Assembly (NCBI GenBank): GCA_016808115.1
Contig: JAEQBH010001392.1
Coordinates: 529,996 to 593,995, forward strand
Direction: 5' to 3'
DNA from: Tetrastigma voinierianum
Lineage: Eukaryota; Streptophyta; Magnoliopsida; Vitales; Vitaceae
DNA length: 64,000 bases
Shown in pieces: positions 8,845 through 19,203 of this stretch. Position 1 is the stretch's first letter; each line of letters starts with the position of its first letter. The position numbers were made by a program, and so were the translations under genes. The notes beneath the pieces were generated by a model that was not told the origin of the DNA, made no database searches, and worked only from the letters and a program-made list of their open reading frames with translations.

Positions 8845-11172
8845 CAATGAAGCTTAGAGGTAGGAGTCGGGGTTAGGAGGTGTGGTTTTGATTGAATACA
8901 GGGCTTGCCCATAACTTTATATCTACCCAAGTTTAGTTTGACAAAACTGGGCATACCTTAAATCAACACCTGCAATTTTAGAGTTCTTATGGGCACATGT
9001 CTATCTATTAAGGGTGAGGGTCTATGTAAGGATGTGGTGCTGCAACTTCAGAACATTGAAGTACGGGCTGACTTCCTTCCTCTAAAACTAGGCATTGATG
9101 ATGTAATATTAGAAATGGAATGGCTCGAGATGTTGGGGGGGATGCAAGTTAATTGGCGAAATCTGCCATGAATTTCCAACAGGAATAGACTGTAGTAACC
9201 CTATAGAGTGATCCGAGTCTCTGTAGCTCTGTTATTTCTCTCAGACCATTGTTTAAGGCTTTTAAAGGAGAGGGTGAAGCCATTTTGCTGGAATTATGCA
9301 GTCAAATTTCCACTGACCAGCCTCACCAAGAGGTAGCAATCCCGAAACCAATCATCTAGCTTCTTCAAGAATTTGCTGATGTTTTTGTCGAACCTAAAGC
9401 CTTACCCTTCTCAAGCCCGTGATCGTACTATTGTTCTCCAACCAGGAACTAGTCAATCAGCGTTTGCTCACACCTTTATCCGGACACACAGGGGACATTA
9501 AGAATTCTTGGTCACACATTTGGCCTCTCATGGCCCCACTACATTCAAGTTTGATGAACCAGGTTTTCATGATTTATTTTGTAAATTTTATTTATAGTTT
9601 TTTTTTTTTTTTGATGATGTGCTGAGTGTTTTGGCGCCTCCTTGAGCGATCGCATCCACCACCTCGGATTAGTCCTCACCTTGCTCCGCAGTAATCAATT
9701 GTTCCAATCAGAAAAAAGTGCCAATTTAGCTAGCCCCTAAATTGGAATATCTCAACCATATTATTTCTGCACAAAGGGATTGCGGCGACACCACCAAGTG
9801 GCTGCCATGTAGATTGGCCATCTCCAAAGTCGGCAAAGAGCCGAGGGCTTCCTTGGATTGATGGGCTACCATCATGGATTGTGCAAGGGTATAGAGAGAT
9901 TGCAAAAGGACATTGACTGATCAGTTAAAAAATATGGTACCACTGGTCTATTGAAGCTGAAAATGCTTTCCACCAACTTAAGCAAGCATTGTTCTTGGTT
10001 TCCAGTCTCAACCCTTCCTGACTTCCGCTCAGCCTTTTATTTGGAAACTGATGCTTTAGGACATGGAGTGGGGTTGTTCTCATGCAACATCAGCGCCCCC
10101 ATTACATTCTTCCAATCAAGTTATTGGGATTTTACTTTTTGGCGTTTTCAGTTTCAGCTCGACCTTGATAATAAAAACAGCTAAGATGCATTATCTCGGT
10201 ACCTTCTGCCTCCATTCTGTCTCACCACAAGTCGTAACTCACCTTATATAGTGGATTTTGGTGGCTGAGTACACAGGTACGGCAGATCCTATTTAGCATC
10301 CATTTTTCAGCCTTTTTGACTGATCCTTCCTCACACCGGGGCTTCTTTATTATCCAAGATCAGTTGTTCTACAAAAACAGGTTTGGTCCACCTTTTTCTT
10401 CTCACTTGTCCCTATCATCATGAGGAAGGACATTCGGGTCCATGGGGAAGCCCTGCTGGAATCTCTCTCCTATGTGTGCCTATACCTTGCCTGTATTGCC
10501 TTCCTTGCCTTCTTCTCTCCCTGAGCTCTCAAGCGCATGGCCGCCAACTTCTATTAGGTCGATGAAGCCCAGTGTCGACAGTTTGTCACCCATTGTGAAA
10601 TTTGCCAAAAAAATAAATCCTCTAACCCGGCACAGCAGGTCTCACTTCAGCCTCACACCGAACAATATTTGGGAGGATATTTCAATGGATTTCATTGGTT
10701 TTCCGTTATCATAGAATTATTGACTCTATCTTGGTGGTAATCGGTAGTTTAATAAAGTGATCATTTATTAGGCTGCCATCCTTCGCTAAGTCAATGGCCT
10801 CACTTTTATTCAGCGAGATGGTTGCCTCATGGATTTCCCTCAATCTATAATATCGACATAGATAAAAAGTTTTCTTATTACTTTTGACCAGTCTCTTAAT
10901 AAATCAGTGTACTTCACTTGAAATGAGTACTGTCTACCGCCCTCAAACTGACGAGCAAGTGGGGTGGTGAATGGTGCATTAAACCTACTTGCATTCTTTA
11001 GGTAGCTCAATCCCCTCGGTCTTGGGTGGGTTTCTACCATGGGCAAAGTATTGTTCTGTATCTTTTCCATTTTAGCCACCAAGACTGCCTTTTAAAGTGT
11101 ATGGTCGTGACCCACCCCCACTTATCAGAGGTACTCCTATTATGCTTCCTAATTTTGAAGTTGATAGACTCC
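8845..11172 (+). mobile_element. Ty3/gypsy pol relic, plus strand, RT core missing (copy A)
   Basis: Domains appear in normal order but with frameshifts. Retroviral-type protease: VLIE..A..FIS region, then GTCLSIKGEGLCKDVVLQLQ and LGIDDVILEMEWLEMLG (8850-9170). Start of RT: LLQEFADVFVEPK (about 9355-9400). RT motif C FFDDVL (about 9603-9625). RNase H and connection: WSIEAENAFHQLKQALF (about 9938-9995). Integrase: PIVKFAKKINP zinc-finger end and NNIWEDISMDFIGFPLS (10590-10714), then a degraded core to 11170. The roughly 120-residue RT core between the entry segment and FDD is absent. No gag or LTR adjoins; a host-like 3' UTR lies upstream. The right end is cut by a copia LTR. Confidence 0.85.
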
Positions 11173-11628
11173 TGTTGGGAAAATTACACAATTCTGTCTT
11201 GAGGATTTATGGGGAGGAGTATGAATAAATAGTCGACACAAATGTATTTCGATGGTTCGACACAAACTTGCCAACTCCATAATTTTATTTGTAGGTCTTT
11301 CACTAAAAGGAGAAAAAATATAGTGTTTACATTATCAGAAAATTATCTCAATTTTCTCTCTCATAAGCCTCTCTTTCTTCATCCTACTCCCCTCTCTCTC
11401 TTGTTTGAGATGTAGGATGTGTGGGATGGGATTCCTCTCTACACAACATCTATTTATATGAAACTCAAGAGGGATGCCAAAATTAGAGTACCTAACAAAA
11501 GAGGAAGAAAAATGGAAGCGTTGGTGTCCAAAATTATTGACAATTTTAAGCCTCCATATTTGGAAAACCTCATATTGAATAATTGGGAGCCTCCATCTTT
11601 GACAATTGGAGCCTCAAATACTTTGACA
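11173..11628 (-). repeat. Copia 3' LTR inserted in gypsy integrase (copy A)
   Basis: The minus strand starts TGTCAAAGTATTTGAGG and ends TTTTCCCAACA, so it has TG...CA ends. A minus-strand TATA-like ATATAAATA lies at 11451-11459. A polypurine tract (GGCGGGAGAT on the minus strand, 11629-11638) abuts it, showing that this is a 3' LTR with its internal region to the right. It interrupts the plus-strand gypsy integrase frame. Copy B equivalent: 48709-49131. Confidence 0.75.
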
Positions 11629-12071
11629 ATCTCCCGCCAGAACTGTTTCATCTGTCTTCACGCCTTGATCCAATCGAGGTCCTCCCAGATCTTGATGCTA
11701 TTTCGGGGCCAGCTCAGTGAACACAACGGTTTATCAATGGTCACGGTCTTTGTTGGCTTACCTTAATGCGACATATTACACTTAGTTGTGTGGGAAGGCA
11801 GCTATCTTACGCAATTGAGAACCCCAGCTCAAGCTGCGGTACCTCTTAGAGGCATAGACGCCGCCTATAGTTGCTCCTTAAGTCATCAACATTCCTGCTA
11901 AATGACATCTACTAACCCGTATATAATATGGTATGTCTCCACACTTCCCAGAGCAAAGTACTTTATATTGTATTAATACCCGCGGATATCTGAAGGATCA
12001 TTTGACCGCTTCCGATTCTTAACTTACACGGATTATTCATGTACACGCTAAACTCCTTTGCAGGCAATATC
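11629..12071 (-). mobile_element. Copia RNase H remnant (Tnt1/Tork-like), copy A
   Basis: On the minus strand, just upstream of the PPT, traces of the RT-RNase H junction (DIA...MNNP, then KWILRYLRG-type residues) can be read at about 11930-12071. They are clearer in copy B, as AVGAVSRYMNNLGKLHWKAV and KWILRYLRG. Everything upstream of this (gag, protease, integrase, most of RT, 5' LTR) is missing, and the remnant joins directly to chromovirus sequence at about 12071. Confidence 0.65.
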
Positions 12072-12939
12072 ACAGTCTTCTTCATCGAACAAGAAAGGGG
12101 TAGTTAGCATGAATGGTGTCATCGCGCTCCCATGCTAACCTCTCCACCACTTGGTGTTGTCGGCACGCTTCCACCCGGCTCACGGTCTTCTTGCGTAAAC
12201 CCTATTCCCGGTGTCCATGATCACGTCTTGGTCCTCCTCGGGGTCTCATCATCAATACAAGCTCCCCCGATCCTGCAGTCGGATCAAATTGTGCCACCAA
12301 ATCATCGGAACCATGGAGTCTGCATGCACACTTTCGACAAACTACGATTGGTAAGCTTAGCCGATGTAAACCGGGTACTACCTGTGATGCCGGCGCATCA
12401 CCGCTCTTTTTGGAAGCTGCGTGCTCGCGGCGTCTAACCGTGCTAGACCGGCCTTCTCACGTCAATCCTTTCTCATAGGATTGTCTCGACTTTCTTATAG
12501 TAAACTCACGTCACATATCGAATGCCTAGATCTCGCAAAGGCGTGGCTTCGCTTAACCTTACAGTATCATCTTTGCCGACACTACTCTTGTTTGGCACAT
12601 CTCGCGTGCGTCCCTTGCGCTTCGTTCGCTGACTCGCTGCGCTCTATAACCATTGCCTCTTAGGCTTCATGACTCCCAGTACAATTCTCGAGCACCAATT
12701 GTTTGAGCAACCTGTTCTCTCATTGCATGAAGGTCCGTATCTCAATGGCCCTCTCAGCATGCTCATTGCGTAGCCCATGAGAGCCCGCCATTTCTCCCTC
12801 TTGAATCTGGAATCTCCGAATCATTTTTATTTGCCGGCGGAGCCATGGTGTATTAGAACACCTCTGACCGACAAGCGGAACCGTCGACAAAATTTACCCT
12901 CCGCCAAATTCCTTATTTATGAATAAAACACTCATGGAC
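12072..12939 (-). mobile_element. Ty3/gypsy chromovirus remnant with 2.5-kb deletion (copy A)
   Basis: Minus strand. The C-terminal end of pol lies at about 12075-12150 (a WERDD..H..YPFLF-type chromodomain end, better seen in copy B). A gag start, MAPPANKNDSEIPDSRGRNG, begins at the ATG at 12846-12844. Between them, at about 12775, the RNase H, integrase and most of gag present in copy B are missing. A degraded PBS-like stretch (TTGTCGGTCAGAG on the minus strand) is at 12862-12874. The short sequence to about 12939 may be a 5' LTR stub. Confidence 0.65.
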
Positions 12940-13225
12940 ACCGAAACCGTCATCAACTTCTTGGGAATTTGTGAATGTTTTTCCATTAAACGCCACCACC
13001 CTTCTCAAACGTGATCATTGCTGTTGTTCTCAGCAGAGACTAAGTCAATCGATTTAGCTCACCTTCAGTTGCAGAAGGGACATTACCAAAGATTCATGGT
13101 CACATTTGGCTCTCTATTTTTCATTCAAGGTTTGATGAACCAAGTTTTCCGTGATTATTTTTGTAAATTTGTTATAGTTTTTTTTTTTTGATGATGTGCT
13201 AGTGTACAACGCCTCCTTGTTATGT
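12940..13225 (+). mobile_element. Second gypsy RT fragment, plus strand (copy A)
   Basis: This is a duplicate of the RT-entry and FDD segment of the plus-strand gypsy relic: the GAATTTG..GATGTTTTT entry, then FDEPSFP and FFFDDVLVYNA-type coding near 13130-13220. It carries the same RT-core deletion as 9340-9640, so it derives from the deleted element and not from an intact one. It is more eroded than its copy B partner (52943-53241). Confidence 0.75.
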
Positions 13226-13650
13226 TTTTACTTTTTAACATGATTTAGGATTTTAAAAATTTTAGATTATCACATTTAATAATATAAATTAAATGGGTTT
13301 TTATATTCTATCATGATTAATTTTAAATTATTATTTATTAAATGTAAAAATGTATTTAAATTTTAAAATAAGATTTATGGTTATTTTTAGAAATTTAAAT
13401 ATTAAACTAGAAAAATATATAAAATAAATAAATTTATTTGCTTTTTATTTAATCTTTAATGTAAATATAAATATATATTTTTAAATCTATCTCAATACAC
13501 TTTTAAAAATACATGAAAAATTATAATTACATATATATTTTAGCATGACGTAATAATTTACAATTTTATTAAATTTTTAGCTTCCTTAATTTATATATAT
13601 ATTTTTAATAATTTATATAAAATTTTAATAATTTTTAAATATTTTAACCA
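13226..13650. other. AT-rich non-coding spacer
   Basis: Nearly pure A/T with many TTTAAAT/ATATAT motifs. No gene is seen. It lies at the 3' side (minus strand) of the LINE relic, so it could include its tail. Copy B: 53242-53680. Confidence 0.45.
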
Positions 13651-14506
13651 TCTTATTTTGCATAGCGACCGATACGTCTCGGGACCGTCCGAGTCGGTGA
13701 CCGATACCGTGACTTTGAACCATGGGATCATCATGATGTCTAGAGAACCAAAGGCTCACTTCTGTGCTAGTTATGTTTGTGACTTGCGCCTGTGTATGAT
13801 TAACTACCTCATGTTTGATTCCATTTGTTTTCGGAACCAAACACAACCACATGTTCTCTCTTGGCGGCTGCTTGCTTTGGTCTTGCATTTGAGCACGCTT
13901 CTTAGCTCACTCTCCCCGACCACGTATACAGTTTGGCCATGAGGTTTCTTTGATGGTGGCATAGTGTGAGCTACTTTCCTTTCATTGGTTTGTTACAGAT
14001 GGGGTAAGAGGTTGTGGGGTCCACCAAGTAGTTATCAATCTTTGTGCATGTGGCCAATTCTTCACCCTTGTCATTCTCCATCTCCTCAATCAACTCCGTG
14101 CTTAAAGTAGCATATCTCGAATTGTGTTCATTGTAAATAGCCTTGTTGGGGTCTTTTTCCATTCGGCTTCTTTTGAATCCGGTGAGATCTCCATGGGGCT
14201 AGCATCCATGGCCCAAAATCTTCCAAGATTTTCTGGGTTTCTCCTTATCCTTCCTTCCTTATTTGGTTTGTTTCACGGGTTGTGCCCTTCATCGCTGCCT
14301 TCCCCTCTCCACATACCGGTACTACTGGCGAATCCTTCCTCCATGTAGTGCAATTTTACTAGTGTCAAACGTACCGCACCTGAAACATACCAGATGGATA
14401 CCTTCGTACTCCAGCCTTCCGACCCGTCGTTGGAGGACAAACTTTGACATGAGGGGTTTAGTAAGGTCTATGTCAACGCATATGCGCACATAGTGGCCTC
14501 GAGTTA
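13650..14506 (-). mobile_element. L1-type LINE ORF1 relic (copy A)
   Basis: The minus strand holds pieces of a plant LINE ORF1-type protein. In copy B a CCHC-type knuckle is legible as IHLVCFRCGTFGYWHCH, preceded by ICVDIDLT. In copy A the following linker reads NEHNSRYATLSTELIEEMEN (about 14075-14135), and a further segment runs to MQDQSKQPPRENMWL. The order (DUF4283-like lead, knuckle, linker) fits LINE ORF1. Endonuclease and RT (ORF2) are not present. The upstream end is cut exactly where the gag-only gypsy LTR starts. Confidence 0.55.
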
Positions 14507-15450
14507 TGATGAGTCCCAGTCAGTAGCAAGAATTGTAAGGCAAGCCAGTTCTCTTCAGTGAGAACAAGACCACCAGAACAGAGCAAGAAACTTCTCCCAT
14601 TCATCCTTTCTTCTTCTCTTTTAAACTACAGTACAAACCAAAATAAACTAACAAGGTAATGGCCGAGTCTTTAGAACCCAGTCACCCACTACCACAAAGT
14701 TAAACACATACCCATAATATACGTAAATAACAACTGCAATACAAATATAATATAAAACTACCTAAATAGTTCAGAATAGATCTGCATGGGCCTTGGCGGT
14801 ATTTATCCTAGATACTTAGGATTAGGCTTGGAGACCCGAGTGGAGCTCCATGCTTATCATTTTAACAAGAGGATGCTTGTCCTCAAGCTCCAAATTAAAG
14901 AGAATTGTTGTGCAAGCATCTCTGTAACTTCCCCAGTTTAGCGTGTGTGCATAGTTCTCGGCACAGTCCACCCCGTCAATGCATGCAATGTGATTTCTGG
15001 CTCTTTTATCTCTTCAACCTCTTCACTACTAGTTGGCTCTTCCGTATCTGCCACACATATAATTCCATCATGTGGTGTATACCCTTCCAATATCAAAAGT
15101 TGGGGTGCTTGACGCGTCCGGGGTGAATCTTTCACTCCCAGGCAATTGAAATATAAACCTGAGCTCTTCTCGTCTGCATTTCATCCCCACAGTAAGCTTT
15201 TAACCCAGAGCGTGACGTTGCCGCTGGCAGAACAGGATTGGCTACGGTGAGTGGGTTCGTGGTGCTTAGTTGTAAAAAACCGTCTCTGCCGTATGATCTG
15301 ATCATCTCTGAACCGACTAAACTGATAGCTTCCTTAACTAACGAGTTTGAACATTCCTAATACCATCTGCAATTTCGGGTTTAAATCACCCATGAATGTC
15401 CTACAAGAGCCTTTTGTGTCCATCCTACTTTCGGTTCGAGCGTTCAAACT

Positions 15451-16005
15451 CTACGCTGATAATCCCTCAATGCCGTAATTTATGGCTAGAGATAATGTGC
15501 CGTCGAAGTCTTCTGCATCAGATGGTCCGAATCTAGCTCTAAGTTCATATTCAAAAACTTCCCACGTGATGGTCCTTTGCTCTTCATCGAGTGCCTTCCG
15601 AAGCCATTGCCACCATTGATTCGCTTCTCCCTCAAGGTGAAAGGAAATAGCATTGCACTTCTGGTCTTCAGCAATCTCCTGGAACTCGAAATACTGATTC
15701 ACAGGGTTAAGCCATTCGGTCGGGTCGTCTCCAAAAAATATGGGAAATTCAAGCTTCGCGATCTTAGAGGACAAGGGTTTGTTGTTATCGCTAGTGTCTT
15801 TGTTAGTTCGGCTTTGCCCTTCCCGATTATAGTTGTTGTGACTTAGTGAACTGCGGCTTGAAAGTAAAGCCTCAGATAGCTTAGCGATAGTGTCTTCTAA
15901 CTGTTGAATCTTATCAGTTATCCTAGCCTCCATCCTCTGCATCCCGTCTTGGACTCTACCAAGTCCTTCCTCCAAGTGCTCTATTCTCTCTTTGTTAGTT
16001 GCCAT
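15451..16005 (-). CDS. gag: Ty3/gypsy Gag polyprotein, N-terminal part (copy A)
   Basis: An intact 184-codon frame from the ATG at 16005, ten bases from the PBS, so the start is well placed. Residues 1-50 are a predicted coiled coil (MATNKERIEHLEEGLGRVQD, then heptad-like Leu/Ile spacing). Residues 84-170 match the retrotransposon gag domain (KLEFPIFFGDDPTEWL, FHLEGEANQWWQWL, FEYELRARFGPSDAEDF). This protein would form the element's virus-like particle in the cytoplasm. The frame then breaks, and the later gag part, including the knuckle region, continues shifted toward 15000. Copy B's equivalent (55390-55975) is badly frameshifted. It is the longest credible coding frame in the window. Confidence 0.85.
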   Translation of the reverse strand: MATNKERIEHLEEGLGRVQDGMQRMEARITDKIQQLEDTIAKLSEALLSSRSSLSHNNYNREGQSRTNKDTSDNNKPLSSKIAKLEFPIFFGDDPTEWLNPVNQYFEFQEIAEDQKCNAISFHLEGEANQWWQWLRKALDEEQRTITWEVFEYELRARFGPSDAEDFDGTLSLAINYGIEGLSA

Positions 16006-16014
16006 TTAAACCTG

Positions 16015-16027
16015 GCTCTGATACCAA
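16015..16027 (-). promoter_or_regulatory. Primer-binding site of gag-only gypsy element (copy A)
   Basis: The minus strand reads TTGGTATCAGAGC, an exact plant initiator Met-tRNA PBS, located between the LTR stub and the gag ATG. Confidence 0.85.
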
Positions 16028-16064
16028 TGATACGTCCCAGTCAGTAGCAAGAATTGTAAGGCAA

Positions 16065-16663
16065 AAATTTAAAAACTCAAAAGTCTATTTAATTAATACG
16101 AAAAATTACGAAGCTCGGTAATATTAAAAAGTCATTGATAAAATAAGTTATAAATGAATTGATTTCATTTTTATGGAACACTCAAAAAACAGTCTTTTTA
16201 ACTCAAAATTAGTTTTTAAAAATAAGATTTATAAAACATGTGAAATGTAACCTTCTTTTTTCTTTAAATTATTTATGCTGAAGGCTTTTCTTTTTCTTTT
16301 TTTGAATTTTGAAATTATCCTTCCCCGAGTTGAGGACAAGTGCACCTATCATTTCTTATTTCTCATGCTAAACTTTACACACATTTTCCACAACTTTACA
16401 TTCTAAATTATCTTTTATTTCTTTTTCTTTTTTTGTCTCTCTCAACAGCATGTACATCAATCGAATTAAGAAACATAGATATATAATTGTAAACATAAAT
16501 GTTCTAAGGATCTTGGGCCCTATCTCCTTTTCAATATCACTGAAAAATATATACTAGAAAGAACAAATTAACCTGGTATAATTTTGACAAGAATGTGTAT
16601 ATGTGTGTTTACAACACAATCTGATCACCTTCATGAAAATGGGATATTAGAGGTGGATATTTT
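16065..16663. other. AT-rich non-coding spacer
   Basis: No gene is seen. It begins exactly where the 5' LTR of the gag-only element is truncated and carries long T-rich runs. Copy B: 56031-56619. Confidence 0.5.
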
Positions 16664-17329
16664 CTTAACACCTCCAATTATACCCTAGTAGTTTTATAAC
16701 ATCATTTAAAGTATATTTGGTAATTTTCGATCGCGATGACTTATTGTCTTAAGTAATAAGTTTGGTGTTATATGGGTATTATAGATGTTGTGATTAAAGA
16801 AAATTAGGACCTAGGCGAGGACCCTAGAAATGCAAACTAGAGGTTAATGTGCAAGTTGAGAAAGAGTGATCAAATGGTAGGAAGTAACATGTGGCTTTCT
16901 AGGAGTTTGGAATTCAAATTGGCCTTGGGAGCCTTTGGAATCTGGATAAGAGGGGAATGAGATCCAAAAGTTTGGCTCTCATTTTCATAGTCTCTTATTC
17001 TTGTTTGAAGAAACGGAAGGGAAAGAAAGGAAGAAGTGAAGAAGGAAAGGAGAGTTAGAGCTTGGGGTGACCAAGAAATAGGTACGGGACTCCCTTGTAG
17101 TTCAATTTATTGTGGTTTGTGTTGTTGGTAATTGTTATTTAGTTTGTGGTCAGCAATTGAGGAGTTTTAGTATGGAAGAAATGTTGGTGTTTAGGAAATC
17201 TTGTCAAAATTTCCCCAAAACCTAAGTGAATATTTGGTCATAACTTGGCTTAAGTACTCCAATTTAGAAATTCAGTTAAAGGGAAACCTGGACCTATATT
17301 ACATTTTCCAAGAAGACCTAGAGTATTAA

Positions 17330-19203
17330 TGTCGCGCCCCAACCCCCGCCTACGCGAAGAGTGGGAAAGTGGCACAGAACTAGGACTCTTTAACCTGTTT
17401 TTCTGTCATTGGTGGGCCCCATTTGTATATATTTTTTCATAAAGAAATAAAACTTATAACATATACATATAAAACAACCACCGTAGTGGTGTTCATAATA
17501 TTTAGTACATATATCCAAGTCCCATTTACTAGTTCTTATATAATTTCACTATTACAAAACTCTACATTTACATATACAAAAACAAATCCAAAGCCTACTT
17601 AGGGTAGGGGTTCTATTGTTATGTTGGCCTTGGGGATGCGAATCTTGTGAATGTCATCTTCGTACCTACACGGACTGCCGTGCTAAGCTTATAACTTAAT
17701 GGGAAACATATAACATATATGACCACTACTTGCAGTGATCCTTAATTTCAGTATACATATACAATGGCTTACAAAATAATAAACTTCTTTTTTATATATC
17801 ATATGCATCTTTCATATCATTTGCATATTTCATGCCTTCTTCATGTGTCATGTTTCATATTATCTTATATCATCTTGTATCAATTTTTTTATGCCTGTAT
17901 ATTCCAAAGACATGGATACGGGCGATAACTGTATATACGTGAAGGTATCATCACTGTACGAAATAGTGACCTATGCATGTATTGTATGACCCAAACGGGG
18001 CTGTATATACCCGAAGGTATCATCCTTTGTACAAGGCGGTGACCTATGCAATTATATGACTGACCCAAATGGGCGCAGCGACCCCAGCGGGACGCCTTAA
18101 TGACCAAGCGGGACGACTTACAACTTGTAATCCTCGTAAGCGATGCCTACTTGTCCATCCACTTTGAATATATGCGAAATCTAGCATTGGGTTTTATAAA
18201 GTTAGGGATATCATACTAGTCATTTACATGTTTCTATTACTGTTCATGTGTTCATATTTCATATATCAGCTTCTTTTATTTTATTTATTCAAATACTTTA
18301 CCAAACTCTTTCCTTCAACCAGGCTTCACTTTGCAATTTTGGACGTGGGGTCTAACTTTTAATACCCTTATTTCAAGGGTTTGTTCTCCTAGAAGTCTAG
18401 TTTACCTAGAAATTTGAATCACTCAATTTGAATGAGTGAAACTCAAATTATAGCCTAAATCTGAAATTGTTTGAAACACAGTATCAAAAGCCCGAACTAG
18501 AATTGACAGTAAAGCCTCACTTTGATGAATTTTTCGGTCCAATGGGGTCCAAATTTGAATATACTTATTTCAAGGAGATTTTTTATCCTAGAAGTCTAGT
18601 TTATAAAAAAATTTGAATAACTCAATTTGGATGAGTGATGGCCAAGACAAAAATGTGGATTTTGGAAAACTTTTGACAGCATCTCCCCTAAAACCCCAAC
18701 ATTTCCTTTATACAAACATTCCTCAATTGAGGATCACAACCAACTCAAACAACCATATAACACATTTAGAAGAGTTAGGGTTTTCCTAACTCAAACATGA
18801 ACAAGGAAGGAGTATGAGGAGTTTCCAAACCTTGAACCAAACTTTCCTCTTCTTCCTTCTTCTATACGAACCAAGAGGAAACAAAACCATGGATCACAAA
18901 AGCTAAATGACACCTCCTTTCCTCCTCCACCTAATTTCCCTAAATTTCAAATTTCCTCTCTTCACAAATGCGAAAATATTCTCATTCAAGACCAAATTGT
19001 CTTATCTGCTTTCTCCTTCATTAATGCTCTTGTCTTGGCCAAAGCCATTTTTTTGCTTTTTTTTTTTTTCCTTTTTGCATTTTTAGTCATTCATTTTTTC
19101 TTTTCATTTCAAATTTTCTCAATATTCATTTTGGCATGTAAACTTATTATCTATGACCCTTGAGTCCTTAATGTGACATTTTACTATTTTACCCTTTGAC
19201 TCT
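17330..19203. repeat. Inner arm 1 of LTR complex, TGTCGCGCCCC start
   Basis: It starts sharply with TGTCGCGCCCCAACCC, a GC-rich LTR-type terminus in AT-rich sequence. It includes a tandem repeat (17930-18120) and two imperfect direct repeats of about 200 bp (18370-18640), each with CCTAGAAGTCTAGTTTA. The segment 18965-19200 resembles the LTR-like tail at 4481-4828. No coding sequence is seen. Confidence 0.5.
17930..18120. repeat. Tandem repeat, about 72 bp x2 plus short GACCCAAACGGGG units
   Basis: Two units each carry GTATATAC, GAAGGTATCATC, GTGACCTATGCA and TGACCCAAACGGGG. These are followed by two to three degenerate short GACCCAAACGGG-like units. It is cleaner in copy B at 57885-58086. 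Confidence 0.75.

Larger units (their letters stand above)
14507..16064 (-). mobile_element. Gag-only Ty3/gypsy element, pol deleted (copy A)
   Basis: Minus strand, bounded by TGAT..GTCCCAGTCAGTAGC at 14507 (start of the left 3' LTR) and the same sequence at 16028 (5' LTR, surviving only about 37 bp). The PBS is at 16015-16027. The inside encodes gag, then ITLHALTGWTVPRTM (the linker into protease), and then joins directly to a pol C-terminal NLEDKHP-type end near 14880. Protease, RT, RNase H and integrase are absent. This is a non-autonomous deletion derivative. Confidence 0.75.

Noticed and set aside
11419..11766. 115-codon plus-strand open frame
   Set aside because: It spans the copia LTR and PPT on the opposite strand; no protein resemblance and no equivalent in copy B.
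17330..17380. GC-rich TGTCGCGCCCC block as a possible rRNA or tRNA gene
   Set aside because: No tRNA fold or rRNA signature; it looks like an LTR terminus and recurs at 57301 with the same context.
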